Shown in pieces: positions 8,200-17,213 of a stretch of 64,000 bases of DNA (positions are counted from its first letter, which is position 1; each line of letters opens with the position of its first letter). A program made the translations under genes and the position numbers. The stretch covers positions 1 to 64,000 of the forward strand of contig CALUZM010000003.1 in the NCBI GenBank assembly GCA_944325245.1, in the 5' to 3' direction. The stretch comes from an uncultured Massilimicrobiota sp. (lineage in GTDB: Bacteria > Bacillota_I > Bacilli_A > Erysipelotrichales > Coprobacillaceae). The notes beneath the pieces are model-generated. The model searched no databases, was not told where the DNA came from, and was given only the letters and a program-made list of their open reading frames with translations.

Positions 8200-10414
8200 T
8201 GGCCAATTCCTCCTTTGAAAGTTGTGAATAAGCAATCTCCTGATAAACCTGACAGTTTTTCATCAATTCATCATGAGTACCTTTTCCAACAATTTTTCCA
8301 TTATCTAATACGATAATCTGATCTGCATCCATAATAGAAGCAATTCTTTGTCCAACAATCAAGACGGTCTTTTTTGTTTTTTCCATTAACTGACTTAATT
8401 CTTTTCTTAATGTCGCATCTGTCTTAAAGTCAAGTGCTGAAAAACTATCATCAAAGATAAGAATTTCAGGATCCTTGGCTAAAGCTCGTGCAATCGCCAG
8501 TCTTTGTTTTTGCCCACCAGAAACATTAGTTCCACCTTGGGAAATAGCTTCATCTAAACCATGTGGTTTCGCATCCACAAATTCTTTTGCCTGAGCAACT
8601 CGAATGACTTCATTTAAATCTTCATCACTGGCATCAGGAGCTCCATATTTTAAGTTAGAACGAATTGTTCCAGAGAATAAGACACCTTTTTGAGGAACTA
8701 GACCAATACGTTCTCTTAAATCATGCTGATAAACCTCTTTAACATTGACACCATCGACAAGCACTTCACCTTCACTGACATCATAGAAACGTGGAATCAA
8801 ATGAATTAATGTACTCTTTCCTGATCCTGTTGAACCAATAAAGGCTGTCGTTTGTCCCGGTTTTGCGACAAAGCTGATATGACTTAATACGGCTTCCTGT
8901 GCTCCAGGATATTGGAAGGATACATCTTTAAACTCTACCATTCCTTTTTCTTGTTCGTGGAATGCTTCAGGCTGTTTAGGATCTTGAATTGTTAAATCTG
9001 TTGATAAAACTTCATAAACACGATCAGCAGCAACACTGGCACGTGGAATCATAATGAAGATCATGGCAATAAACAAGAATGACATAATAATTTGCATTGC
9101 ATATTGAATAAAAGCCATCATTTCTCCAATCGCAATATTTCCTAAATCTAGTTGTTGAGAACCCACCCAAACAACTAAAACAGTCGCAAAGTTCATGATA
9201 AACATCATAATTGGCATTAATGTCGCCATAGCACGATTGACAAATAAGTTAACCGTTGTTAAATCATTATTGGCTTTATCAAAACGTTCTTCACTATGTT
9301 TTTCATTACCAAATGCTCTAATGACTAAAACTCCTGTTAAATTTTCACGCATTGTTAAATTTAATTTATCAATTAAAGATTGAATGATTTTAAACTTAGG
9401 TAAAACAACTTTCATCAAAACAATGATGACAGCAGTAATGACAATTAATATCATTAAAATAATCCAAGTCATTGATGATGAATGTGTAAAAGCTTTAATT
9501 AAAGCTCCAATTCCCATCATAGGTGCAAACAAAACAATTCTCAGCAGCATAATCATTAACATTTGCACTTGTGTAATATCATTCGTTGTTCTGGTAATTA
9601 ATGAAGCTGTTGAAAATTTATTAAATTCACTGTTAGAAAAACTCTCAACTTTTTCAAACACTGCTTTTCTTAAATCTCTCGCAAAACCAGAGCCAACACG
9701 TGATGATAAAAAGGCAGATGCCATTGCAGCAAGTGATCCTATCAAAGCAATGCCCAGCATCTTTAATCCAGATTGGAATATATAAGCCGTCTGCATCTGA
9801 TCAACATCTGCTCCTAAAGCTTCATATTCAGTTTTGACACCATTTCCAGCTGCTACCAGCATTGTTGACTCCCCCATTGTCTCAATCTGACTGTCAATCT
9901 GTTGTGTCATCTGGTTTCTTGTCTCTTCATCCATCATCGCAAAAGCCTGATAGACATCCATTCCCTCAGGTAAATTTTGGAATAATTGCTGATATTCAGC
10001 AGAATTTTCATCCATACTATCAATAGATGAAACCATCAGCATAGGCTTAATCAATGCACTTTCCAACTCTTTTGTCTGTTGTTGTGAAAGATCATTAAGA
10101 ATATAAGCATCTTTCAATTTTGGAAAGTCTTTTTTTATGTTATCTGATAAATCTTCATATGGGGTATAAGTATAACTTGATTCAATAGTATCTTTTTGCT
10201 GTTCATCTGCAAAAATTAATAAATGTTCAAAAGTTTCCTGACTATATACTTCAGCAATTGACGTATCAAATCCCCCAGCTTGGATCCCATTTGTCACTAT
10301 ATCACTCATATAGTCTGGCAAGGCCAATTCAGATTGTGATTGAATAAAAACACAAGCAATACACAAAAGTATTGGCAACCAGAATTTATAAGCAAACTTG
10401 CGTAACTTAATCAC
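8192..10414 (-). CDS. ABC exporter half-transporter with degenerate ATP site and large extracytoplasmic insert
   Basis: This 740-residue half has a normal exporter fold except for an insertion of roughly 160 residues between the first two membrane helices (about residues 40-205), absent from the second exporter at 20592. Its nucleotide-binding domain has Walker A GSTGSGKS and signature NVSGGQKQ, but Asp replaces the catalytic Glu after Walker B (LIFDDSFS) and Gln replaces the switch His (VGQRIAS), the known hallmark of the non-hydrolysing site in heterodimeric exporters. The start is GTG at 10414, six bases after GGAGG and overlapping the MarR stop. Confidence 0.92.
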   Translation of the reverse strand: MIKLRKFAYKFWLPILLCIACVFIQSQSELALPDYMSDIVTNGIQAGGFDTSIAEVYSQETFEHLLIFADEQQKDTIESSYTYTPYEDLSDNIKKDFPKLKDAYILNDLSQQQTKELESALIKPMLMVSSIDSMDENSAEYQQLFQNLPEGMDVYQAFAMMDEETRNQMTQQIDSQIETMGESTMLVAAGNGVKTEYEALGADVDQMQTAYIFQSGLKMLGIALIGSLAAMASAFLSSRVGSGFARDLRKAVFEKVESFSNSEFNKFSTASLITRTTNDITQVQMLMIMLLRIVLFAPMMGIGALIKAFTHSSSMTWIILMILIVITAVIIVLMKVVLPKFKIIQSLIDKLNLTMRENLTGVLVIRAFGNEKHSEERFDKANNDLTTVNLFVNRAMATLMPIMMFIMNFATVLVVWVGSQQLDLGNIAIGEMMAFIQYAMQIIMSFLFIAMIFIMIPRASVAADRVYEVLSTDLTIQDPKQPEAFHEQEKGMVEFKDVSFQYPGAQEAVLSHISFVAKPGQTTAFIGSTGSGKSTLIHLIPRFYDVSEGEVLVDGVNVKEVYQHDLRERIGLVPQKGVLFSGTIRSNLKYGAPDASDEDLNEVIRVAQAKEFVDAKPHGLDEAISQGGTNVSGGQKQRLAIARALAKDPEILIFDDSFSALDFKTDATLRKELSQLMEKTKKTVLIVGQRIASIMDADQIIVLDNGKIVGKGTHDELMKNCQVYQEIAYSQLSKEELANA

Positions 10415-10839
10415 TTGATTTCCTCCTTTAAATTCTTTTTGATTTTTCTGATCACATTTAAAACAGCATCATAATCATCAATCGTCATATTTTGACAGAT
10501 AACATGATGAATATGATCAAAGTCCTGTTTCAACTCATTCATGATTGTTTTTCCAAAATCAGATAAAACAATCTGATAATTTCTTTTATCGTCTGGATTC
10601 ATTTTCTTTTCAACAATTCCCATGTCAACCAGACGTCTTATTCGAACTGAAAGAGTTGCTTCAGTAATACGAAGTTCTTTAGCAATCTGTTTTTGATTCA
10701 CTTGATTTTGAGAAATAAAAGAAATCAGACGCATTTGTTCTATCGTCAAATGATGACAACTTTGCATGGTCAGTTTTTGAACCAATTTATGAACTTCGCC
10801 CACTTCTTCCATCATCTTTCTAAAGTATTCATATTCCAT
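10411..10839 (-). CDS. MarR-family transcriptional regulator
   Basis: The 142-residue protein has a winged helix with QKQIAKELRITEATLSVRIRRL and the wing region KKMNPDDKRNYQI, as in MarR repressors that sense small ligands. The start at 10839 follows AAGGAGG by seven bases; a longer in-frame reading up to 10920 would run through the promoter and has no ribosome site. It is the first gene of the ABC exporter operon, and a palindrome in its own promoter suggests autorepression and ligand-induced efflux. Confidence 0.92.
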   Translation of the reverse strand: MEYEYFRKMMEEVGEVHKLVQKLTMQSCHHLTIEQMRLISFISQNQVNQKQIAKELRITEATLSVRIRRLVDMGIVEKKMNPDDKRNYQIVLSDFGKTIMNELKQDFDHIHHVICQNMTIDDYDAVLNVIRKIKKNLKEEIK

Positions 10840-10870
10840 AGCATACCTCCTTCGAATAAATGTAACTCCC

Positions 10871-10899
10871 ATTATAGTTAGTGCACTAAGTAATGTCAA
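10871..10899 (-). promoter_or_regulatory. Consensus promoter of the MarR-exporter operon with embedded operator
   Basis: The minus strand has TTGACA, 17 bp, TATAAT: both hexamers are perfect. The spacer contains TTAGTGCACTAA (10878-10889), a perfect 12-bp palindrome that extends imperfectly to 16 bp, in the size range of MarR operators. Binding there would exclude RNA polymerase. Regulator identity is inferred from adjacency. Confidence 0.85.
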
Positions 10900-10900
10900 G

Positions 10901-10927
10901 AAAAAAACAGTTATTTCCATAACTGTT
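10901..10927 (-). terminator. Terminator of the proBA operon
   Basis: A 9-bp stem (AACAGTTAT / ATAACTGTT) with a 4-base loop is followed by seven T on the minus strand. The stem overlaps the proA stop codon, and the T run abuts the -35 box of the MarR promoter. Confidence 0.85.
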
Positions 10928-12167
10928 ATTCTCTTACTTCTCCATGACCATAGATTTTATATTGATAAGATGTCATTTCTCTTAATCCTAGTGGTCCTCT
11001 CGCATGCAATTTTTGTGTACTGATTCCTAGTTCTGCCCCAAAGCCAAACTGTCCACCATCACTAAAGCGAGTAGAAGCATTATGATAGACACAGGCAGAA
11101 TCAATACTGCTCATAAAGAAATCTGCTCTCTCTTTGTTTTCTGTAATAATAGCTTCAGAATGTTTGGTAGAATATTGATAAATATGTTCAATGGCTTCAT
11201 CAATGCTGGAAACAACTCTCACAGCCACAATATAGTCATCATATTCTGTCGCATAATCTAAAGAAGTGGCCGGAATACAAGGAATGATTTTTTGAACTTT
11301 TTCATCACCACGGATCTCCACTTGATTTTCAAAAGCCTTATACATCAAAGGCAAATATACATCTGCAACATCCTGGTGTACCAAGATGGTTTCAATCGCA
11401 TTACAAACTGATGGTCTTTGTATTTTCGCATTTACACTGATATCTATCGCCTTTTTCATATCCGCATCTTTATCAATATATAAATGACAGTTTCCTGCCC
11501 CTGTTTCAATAACTGGTACAGTAGCATTTTGAACCACATGTGAAATCAATCCAGCTCCACCTCGTGGTACGACAACATCTACATAGCCATAAGCATGAAT
11601 CAATTCATCAACCATTTCTCTTCCACCATAATCAATAAGCTGAACACATTCAACAGGTAATATATTTTTGATAGCCTCCTGCATCAGCTTTGTTAAAATA
11701 CGATTAGAATACATTGCTTCTTTGCCACCTTTTAATATACAGACATTAGAAGACTTGATACATAGGCAGGCAATATCCACTGTGACATTAGGTCTTGATT
11801 CATAAATGATACCAAATATCCCCATAGGGACTCGCACCTGTTGTATCAATAAGCCATTAGGCCTTTTGATTTCTCTGATGATTTCTCCTATTGGATCCTC
11901 TAATTCAACTAACTGCAAAACATCTTGCGCCATAGCCTGAATTCTTTTTTCATCCAGTTTTAAACGATCAATCATCGCTGAGGACATACCTTGTTGCTTC
12001 GCATTTTCAATATCCTTTTGATTTTCTTGAATAATATTTTGCATCTGATCAAGAAGCGTTCTTGAAATCTGCATTAAAGCCTGATTTTTTGTTTGGGTAT
12101 CTATTCTCATCATCTGACGACTGGCATCCTTTGCCAGATGCAGTTGTTTTAAAAGTTTATCATTCAT
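10926..12167 (-). CDS. proA: Glutamate-5-semialdehyde dehydrogenase (gamma-glutamyl phosphate reductase)
   Basis: The 413-residue enzyme reduces gamma-glutamyl phosphate with NADPH to glutamate semialdehyde in proline synthesis. The aldehyde-dehydrogenase fold is clear, with the catalytic cysteine region QRPSVCNAIETIL and the ProA stretch GGQFGFGAELGIST. The start at 12167 lies nine bases after AGGAG; the in-frame ATG three codons earlier touches the ribosome site and is unlikely. It overlaps proB by eight bases. Confidence 0.96.
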   Translation of the reverse strand: MNDKLLKQLHLAKDASRQMMRIDTQTKNQALMQISRTLLDQMQNIIQENQKDIENAKQQGMSSAMIDRLKLDEKRIQAMAQDVLQLVELEDPIGEIIREIKRPNGLLIQQVRVPMGIFGIIYESRPNVTVDIACLCIKSSNVCILKGGKEAMYSNRILTKLMQEAIKNILPVECVQLIDYGGREMVDELIHAYGYVDVVVPRGGAGLISHVVQNATVPVIETGAGNCHLYIDKDADMKKAIDISVNAKIQRPSVCNAIETILVHQDVADVYLPLMYKAFENQVEIRGDEKVQKIIPCIPATSLDYATEYDDYIVAVRVVSSIDEAIEHIYQYSTKHSEAIITENKERADFFMSSIDSACVYHNASTRFSDGGQFGFGAELGISTQKLHARGPLGLREMTSYQYKIYGHGEVRE

Positions 12168-13293
12168 GGTTTTCATCTCCTAACAATACCATATTATTCA
12201 CATGAATCACTTCATCATAGTCATGACTCTTAAGTATGTTTTTCATTTCCTGACTATTATGACCCTTAATTAAAGAAATTTCAAAACTTGTATATTGCAC
12301 AATCCCTTTAGCAATCTTTTCTCCCTGTTTGTTGAGAACGTCTACAACCTGCCCAGCAAAAAACTGTCCCTGAACATCTAAAATACCAGAAGACAATAAG
12401 CTTTTATGCTGCTTGATTGCCCGACATGCGCCATCATCAATAATCAAACTTCCTTTCGATTGTGTACGATAGGCAATCCAATGTGCTCTTGCTTTCATAT
12501 GTCTACCACTTGCGCCATTGAACCATGTTCCTTCTTCATTTTCATCAAAAATATGCAATAAACTATTTTCCTTTTGTCCATTCACAATAACCATATGTTT
12601 TCCATAATCATTGACAATCTTGGCCGCTTTAATTTTTGTAGCCATTCCTCCCGTTCCAAGCTGTGAAGTTGAACCAGATGCCATCTTTTCAATATTTTCA
12701 TCCACGCGATCAACATATTTTAAAAGCTTTGCTTCAGGATGTACATGTGGATTAGCAGTATATAAACCATCAATATCACTGACGAGAATCAACAAATCTG
12801 CATCAATCACAGGAACCAGTAAAGCAGCTAATGTATCATTATCACCAACTTTAATTTCTTCAACTGCCAAAGCATCATTTTCATTGACAATAGGAATGAC
12901 ACCATATTTCATTAAAGCATTCATTGTATGAGAAAGATTTAAGAGTCTCTGACGATCATCAAAATCTCCATGATTTAATAAAACCTGCGCACATTTTAAG
13001 TGAAACAACTGAAAAAGCTCTTCATAAATCTGCATCAGTTTCGCCTGTCCAATTGCTGCCAAAGCCTGCTTTTGTGGAAGTGTCTCAGGCTTTCGTGGTA
13101 ATTCCATAAATCCCATTCCCGCACTAATCGCTCCAGAAGACACCACAACAACCGAGTACCCATTTTCAATCAGTTTAGCTATTTGCATAACCAGATATAA
13201 AATCTTCTGTTTATCAATATACCCGGTTTCCTGACATAATGAAGATGATCCAATTTTAATAATGATTCTTTTAATATTTTTAATATTCCTCAT
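12160..13293 (-). CDS. proB: Glutamate 5-kinase with PUA domain
   Basis: The 377-residue enzyme phosphorylates glutamate in the first step of proline synthesis. The amino-acid-kinase domain shows IIIKIGSSSL, VSSGAISAGMGF, VNENDALAVEEIKVGDND and GTGGMATKIKAA; a C-terminal PUA domain begins near residue 270 (GSLIIDDGACRAI). AAAGGA lies upstream of the ATG. It overlaps the preceding membrane-protein gene by 14 bases, so proB and proA are co-transcribed with it. Confidence 0.96.
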   Translation of the reverse strand: MRNIKNIKRIIIKIGSSSLCQETGYIDKQKILYLVMQIAKLIENGYSVVVVSSGAISAGMGFMELPRKPETLPQKQALAAIGQAKLMQIYEELFQLFHLKCAQVLLNHGDFDDRQRLLNLSHTMNALMKYGVIPIVNENDALAVEEIKVGDNDTLAALLVPVIDADLLILVSDIDGLYTANPHVHPEAKLLKYVDRVDENIEKMASGSTSQLGTGGMATKIKAAKIVNDYGKHMVIVNGQKENSLLHIFDENEEGTWFNGASGRHMKARAHWIAYRTQSKGSLIIDDGACRAIKQHKSLLSSGILDVQGQFFAGQVVDVLNKQGEKIAKGIVQYTSFEISLIKGHNSQEMKNILKSHDYDEVIHVNNMVLLGDENHE

Positions 13294-14110
13294 GATAATC
13301 CTTTCTTATTTCCTTATAAAATAAATATTTCGCAATTTCAAATCTTCCTTTAAAAATACCAATATATAAAAATAAAGATGTCACAATACAAAACAGCATC
13401 AAAATATCATTCAAATGTCCAATCCATAAAACAATACAACCCGTGATCATCCAATAAAAAGCATGTCTTAAAATATATAAAAGATAAAGACGGATATAAT
13501 CTATAATATGATATTTCATTAAACGAATAGAATAATGAATACATTCACTCCATGAAAATTCTTCAAGTTCCATTACATAAGGAACTGGCATAAACAATGT
13601 TGTTAAAAAGAGATAAATAATAATACATACAATCAAATTCATAAACAGGAAAGCATTTTGTAAAATGGGCTGAACATATTCAAACTGTGGTATAAAATAT
13701 TCCGTTTGAATAAACGCATTTCCTAAAGAAGCAATCCATTGTACAGGAAGTTCAGGAATCAGATTCCTTATTGTTAATAATGATGGAAGAAAACATATCA
13801 AAACACTCAATAAGATAATCGCTTTACGCATCAGATATGCTGGAGCTACTCTTGGGAAACAGAAAACGCCATTCAATGAATCATGATAATCCAAAACTGG
13901 TTTTTCTTCATCAACCAGTTTCATTGCACATTTGACATACCCATAACCAATAGGTGATAAAAACAAAGATACAAAAAAGGAGAAAAGTCCACTTCTTAAA
14001 TATTGAGCCAAAATAGCTACATAACCAACATAGAAAAACTCTGGAATAATGCTTGTTTTATATTTTCTATAAATCTGATCTGCTTTTTGTCCAATCCATT
14101 GAATATTCAT
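13280..14110 (-). CDS. Integral membrane protein, DUF975-like
   Basis: A 276-residue protein with about six hydrophobic segments. The pattern SPIGYGYVKCAMKLVDEEKP followed by a late LxxSxxLMKxHxxDYIRL-like segment (YSIRLMKYHIIDYIRLYLL) resembles DUF975 membrane proteins, whose role is unknown. It is the first gene of the proBA operon, but nothing in it points to proline. The family assignment is by eye only; a generic small membrane protein remains possible. Confidence 0.6.
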   Translation of the reverse strand: MNIQWIGQKADQIYRKYKTSIIPEFFYVGYVAILAQYLRSGLFSFFVSLFLSPIGYGYVKCAMKLVDEEKPVLDYHDSLNGVFCFPRVAPAYLMRKAIILLSVLICFLPSLLTIRNLIPELPVQWIASLGNAFIQTEYFIPQFEYVQPILQNAFLFMNLIVCIIIYLFLTTLFMPVPYVMELEEFSWSECIHYSIRLMKYHIIDYIRLYLLYILRHAFYWMITGCIVLWIGHLNDILMLFCIVTSLFLYIGIFKGRFEIAKYLFYKEIRKDYHEEY

Positions 14111-14139
14111 AACTTCCCCCCTTTTTCGTTATTGAAGAT

Positions 14140-14168
14140 ATTATACACAAGTTCTTAAAATTTGTAAA
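14140..14168 (-). promoter_or_regulatory. Promoter of the membrane protein-proBA operon
   Basis: The minus strand reads TTTACA, 17 bp, TATAAT, with the -10 box about 30 bases before the first start codon. No T-box or proline leader was seen in the short untranslated region. Confidence 0.8.
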
Positions 14169-14212
14169 ACTGAAAACAATCTCTTTAGATGACTACAATT
14201 ATCTTGCAATAA

Positions 14213-14267
14213 TAAAAAGAAGCTATAATGATTCTTGATTATAACATCAAGTTTTCATTATCGCTTC
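14213..14267 (-). terminator. Terminator of the surface MBL protein gene
   Basis: A long hairpin: outer 13-bp arms GAAGCGATAATGA / TCATTATAGCTTC with one mismatch, and an inner 6-bp helix CTTGAT / ATCAAG. It is followed by TTTTTATT on the minus strand. Confidence 0.88.
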
Positions 14268-14275
14268 ATTAAAGA

Positions 14276-17071
14276 TTAATTCAATCTCTTTTTGATAAAG
14301 TATGCACCAGCACCTAATGCAATCATACCAGTTACAACATAAAGACCAATAACACTCTGATCTCCAGTTTGAGGAGTTTGAGCTGTTGTTTGTGTACTTG
14401 TAGTACTTGTTGGAGAAGTTGTTGTCTGTTCATTAGGTTTTGGAGTTGTTGAATCTTGAGGATTCTGTGAATTTTGTGTTTCTTCAGTTTCTAAATCATT
14501 TCTAAAGTTAACTGAAGCCACTTTTAATTCCTCAGCATCTGTTAATCCATTAGCGAACATTTCGCTCATTCTCTCACTTGTAACAACTTTTCCATTTTCC
14601 ACAATGACAAGTCCACCAGCCCATTTTTTATCCTGGGCTACTTGATCTTGTGCATATTCCAGAGCTGTTAATACCCATGATGCAAAATCCGAAGTATTCA
14701 GATAAGGAGTATGTCCACCAATAATACCTGTAATTCCATGTTCTTCAATATAGTTCACTGATTTTTGAACACCATCAATCCAACTTTGAAGTGATGATAA
14801 ACTAACAGTCGTTCCCCCTAAATGAACTTGTGCTCCTAAAGTATCACCACTATATAAGATGTTGTTTGTTAAATCTGCTAACTGTCCACCACCTGGTGTA
14901 TGTTCATCTGGAATTTCAATGAACTGGAATTCGTTTCCAGCAACACTAATCTTTTCCATATCACTGATTGTTTGAACATCAAACAATTCAACAAGATCTT
15001 GGCCAATCATATTGTCTGCAACTGTATCTTTTTCAGTTAAAACAGTATGTGGTTCATTTTCGGGCCAGATAAGTGTTGTGATTTCTTTTAATCTTTCATC
15101 CTGTGCAATCATGGCCAAGTTATTGACATGGTCACCATGATTATGAGTTAAGAAGATCTTCAATGATTCACATTTATCGCCAATGACACTCTTAATGACA
15201 TTGTTAAGCGCATAAGAACCATACATATCAACATCAATCATGAAAGCTTCTTTACCATCTTCACTGACATAAATCATAGGATTTTCAAGATCTGTACCAC
15301 GTAACATATACAATTGACCAGGACCTTGATTATCCATTTGAATCACAAAGAAATGACCATATTTTAAAGTATATTCATGTTGCATTTCCTGAGCTTCTTC
15401 ATCGCTTAATCCCATCACAAGTCCTGTGATTGAATCATGAGCTCCTAAATCATATCCCCACCATCCATGAGAATCAATATGGAATGTCAATGTCACATTT
15501 CCTTCTTTACTTGTTGCAATGACATCAGAACCATTACTCTTCGTATAATCATATTTTAAATTCGTTGTTGGATCAAAATCATTGATTTGTTTCAATAATC
15601 CAGCAAGTTCATCAATATAAGCACTGTTGACTTCATTTCCCTTATTGTCAACAACAGTATATTGAGGATATGTATCCAACAATTGTTGAATCTGTAAAAC
15701 ATCAGTATAGTAGTTCATCATATTGTAATAGCTTTCTCCGGCAGCTGATTTACCATTGAGATAATCAGAAGCCAAATAAACATCTTTCAATTGAACGTCA
15801 ACTGTTAAAGTTTTATTTGATTCATCTACAGTTGCTGTTAAATCAGTTGTATCAAGATGTGCTTTTAAATATTCAGAAACTTTTTGTTCTGTCTTGCTTC
15901 CATCAGCTTCATATCTAGGAATGATAACTGAACTAATGGCTTTATCATAAGAAGCAGTATCTGTTGCTGTATTAGTTTTTTGACTAGCAAATTCTAGTAC
16001 TGCATCTTCTTGAGCTGTAAATCCAGGTCTTTTCCCATCGTGATTTAAGTCGCTTGCTTCTGAATAAAAACTAATTCCATTACCATAAGCTTTATTAGTA
16101 ATATATTCATTATTTCTTACATCTTTCATCAATTGAACAAACTCTTTGACGTATTGTTTACCTATTTCTCCAAGAAGACATTGATCTTCTGTATTAGCTG
16201 TAGCTGCGACATATGGATTTGTACCATATTGTTGCCAACGATGTCCACTATAAAGAATTGGATTATCCATATCTTTAATAGCGTTCCATAAATTATTAAC
16301 ACCATATTCAAATTCTTCTAATGTTTTAAGATTACCTAAATAAACAGTACTTGATCCCACTGAATCATCTGAAAAGATAATTTCTCTTTCATAATTAATT
16401 AATGCACATGATCCTTCAGTTTGACCAGGAACATCTACAACTTTCATTTTGAAATGTGTTGTTCCCAAAACATCATCTTGTTTAAATGTTTGAACCTCGT
16501 AATTTGCAGTCACTTCTGGAATACCAGCATAATCCTTTTCATGGATATACATAGGTGTACCTACAGGGATAACTTCCGTAGTCACAAATGCACCTGTATG
16601 ATCTCCATGATTATGAGCAATAATTACTTGTAAATCTTTGTCAACATTAAATACTAATTCATCTAAAATACTTTTAAGATCTTGATTAAATGTTGTATTT
16701 GCTGATGCTGCACCATTACCACCATCTATCAATACAACTTCATTTCCATCAATAATTAAATACATTGATGAACAATTATTCATTCCTTGATTATTGAAAC
16801 CAGCTGGATTTACAGCAGTCGCTTCATCAATGTGTAAAACACCTTCTTGAACTTTTGTAGCTCTTAATCCACCAACTTCATACCAATCTTCCAAGTTTGC
16901 ATCTACTAATGCTGTTAAGCTATCGGCTTTGTTACCTTCCTCTAAGGAAATCTCTGAACCTTCTTGAACAGTTTGTACTTGTTCTGTTGCATAAACATTG
17001 TTAAACAATGCTGGTGCTAACATAGAAAATGTTAACGATAATGCAACAAACTTTTTTAGTGATTTTTTCAT
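14276..17071 (-). CDS. Secreted, wall-anchored protein with two metallo-beta-lactamase-fold domains
   Basis: A 931-residue exported protein. It has a signal peptide (MKKSLKKFVALSLTFSM...ATE), a first MBL domain with HNHGDH at 153-158, a second with HNHGDH at about 643-648 followed by SGDTLGAQ and a late GGHTP, a Thr/Ser/Gln-rich stalk, and a C-terminal TPQTGD sorting-type motif, membrane helix and KKR tail. Both domains keep the zinc-binding HxHxDH motif. The substrate is unknown; MBL hydrolases act on esters, lactams, thioesters and nucleic acids. The start at 17071 has GGAAG upstream and begins the signal peptide; the upstream in-frame extension is intergenic. No neighbour shares its operon. 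A sortase gene was not seen. Confidence 0.85.
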   Translation of the reverse strand: MKKSLKKFVALSLTFSMLAPALFNNVYATEQVQTVQEGSEISLEEGNKADSLTALVDANLEDWYEVGGLRATKVQEGVLHIDEATAVNPAGFNNQGMNNCSSMYLIIDGNEVVLIDGGNGAASANTTFNQDLKSILDELVFNVDKDLQVIIAHNHGDHTGAFVTTEVIPVGTPMYIHEKDYAGIPEVTANYEVQTFKQDDVLGTTHFKMKVVDVPGQTEGSCALINYEREIIFSDDSVGSSTVYLGNLKTLEEFEYGVNNLWNAIKDMDNPILYSGHRWQQYGTNPYVAATANTEDQCLLGEIGKQYVKEFVQLMKDVRNNEYITNKAYGNGISFYSEASDLNHDGKRPGFTAQEDAVLEFASQKTNTATDTASYDKAISSVIIPRYEADGSKTEQKVSEYLKAHLDTTDLTATVDESNKTLTVDVQLKDVYLASDYLNGKSAAGESYYNMMNYYTDVLQIQQLLDTYPQYTVVDNKGNEVNSAYIDELAGLLKQINDFDPTTNLKYDYTKSNGSDVIATSKEGNVTLTFHIDSHGWWGYDLGAHDSITGLVMGLSDEEAQEMQHEYTLKYGHFFVIQMDNQGPGQLYMLRGTDLENPMIYVSEDGKEAFMIDVDMYGSYALNNVIKSVIGDKCESLKIFLTHNHGDHVNNLAMIAQDERLKEITTLIWPENEPHTVLTEKDTVADNMIGQDLVELFDVQTISDMEKISVAGNEFQFIEIPDEHTPGGGQLADLTNNILYSGDTLGAQVHLGGTTVSLSSLQSWIDGVQKSVNYIEEHGITGIIGGHTPYLNTSDFASWVLTALEYAQDQVAQDKKWAGGLVIVENGKVVTSERMSEMFANGLTDAEELKVASVNFRNDLETEETQNSQNPQDSTTPKPNEQTTTSPTSTTSTQTTAQTPQTGDQSVIGLYVVTGMIALGAGAYFIKKRLN

Positions 17072-17102
17072 TTTTGCCCTTCCTTTCCTCTTTTCTGATA
17101 TC

Positions 17103-17131
17103 ATTGTACCAAATAAGTAAGCGCTTTTATA
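17103..17131 (-). promoter_or_regulatory. Probable promoter and cre-like site of the MBL protein gene
   Basis: TACAAT (17103-17108) could be the -10 box; a -35 box 17 bp upstream (TATAAA) is poor. Overlapping it, ATAAAAGCGCTTACT (17116-17130, minus strand) matches 14 of 15 positions of the general cre consensus for CcpA (WTGNAANCGNWNNCW). Carbon catabolite control is inferred. Confidence 0.5.
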
Positions 17132-17177
17132 TTTTTTAAAAAAATGTTTGTTTCTATATTTGAGACACTTATTATAA

Positions 17178-17206
17178 TAAAAAAAACGTCTCATTTTTTG
17201 AGACGT
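17178..17206 (-). terminator. Terminator of the RpiR regulator pair
   Basis: Perfect 8-bp arms ACGTCTCA / TGAGACGT with a 5-base loop, followed by a run of T on the minus strand, eight bases after the stop at 17214. Confidence 0.9.
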
Positions 17207-17213
17207 ATCGAGC

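Noticed and set aside
10840-10920. Longer MarR protein with an N-terminal membrane helix
   Set aside because: The extension would be read through the consensus promoter and operator and has no ribosome site; ATG at 10839 has AAGGAGG.
12611-12931. A 106-codon plus-strand reading frame inside proB
   Set aside because: It lies wholly antisense to a conserved enzyme and has no ribosome site or family pattern; the same holds for the other plus-strand frames opposite real genes.
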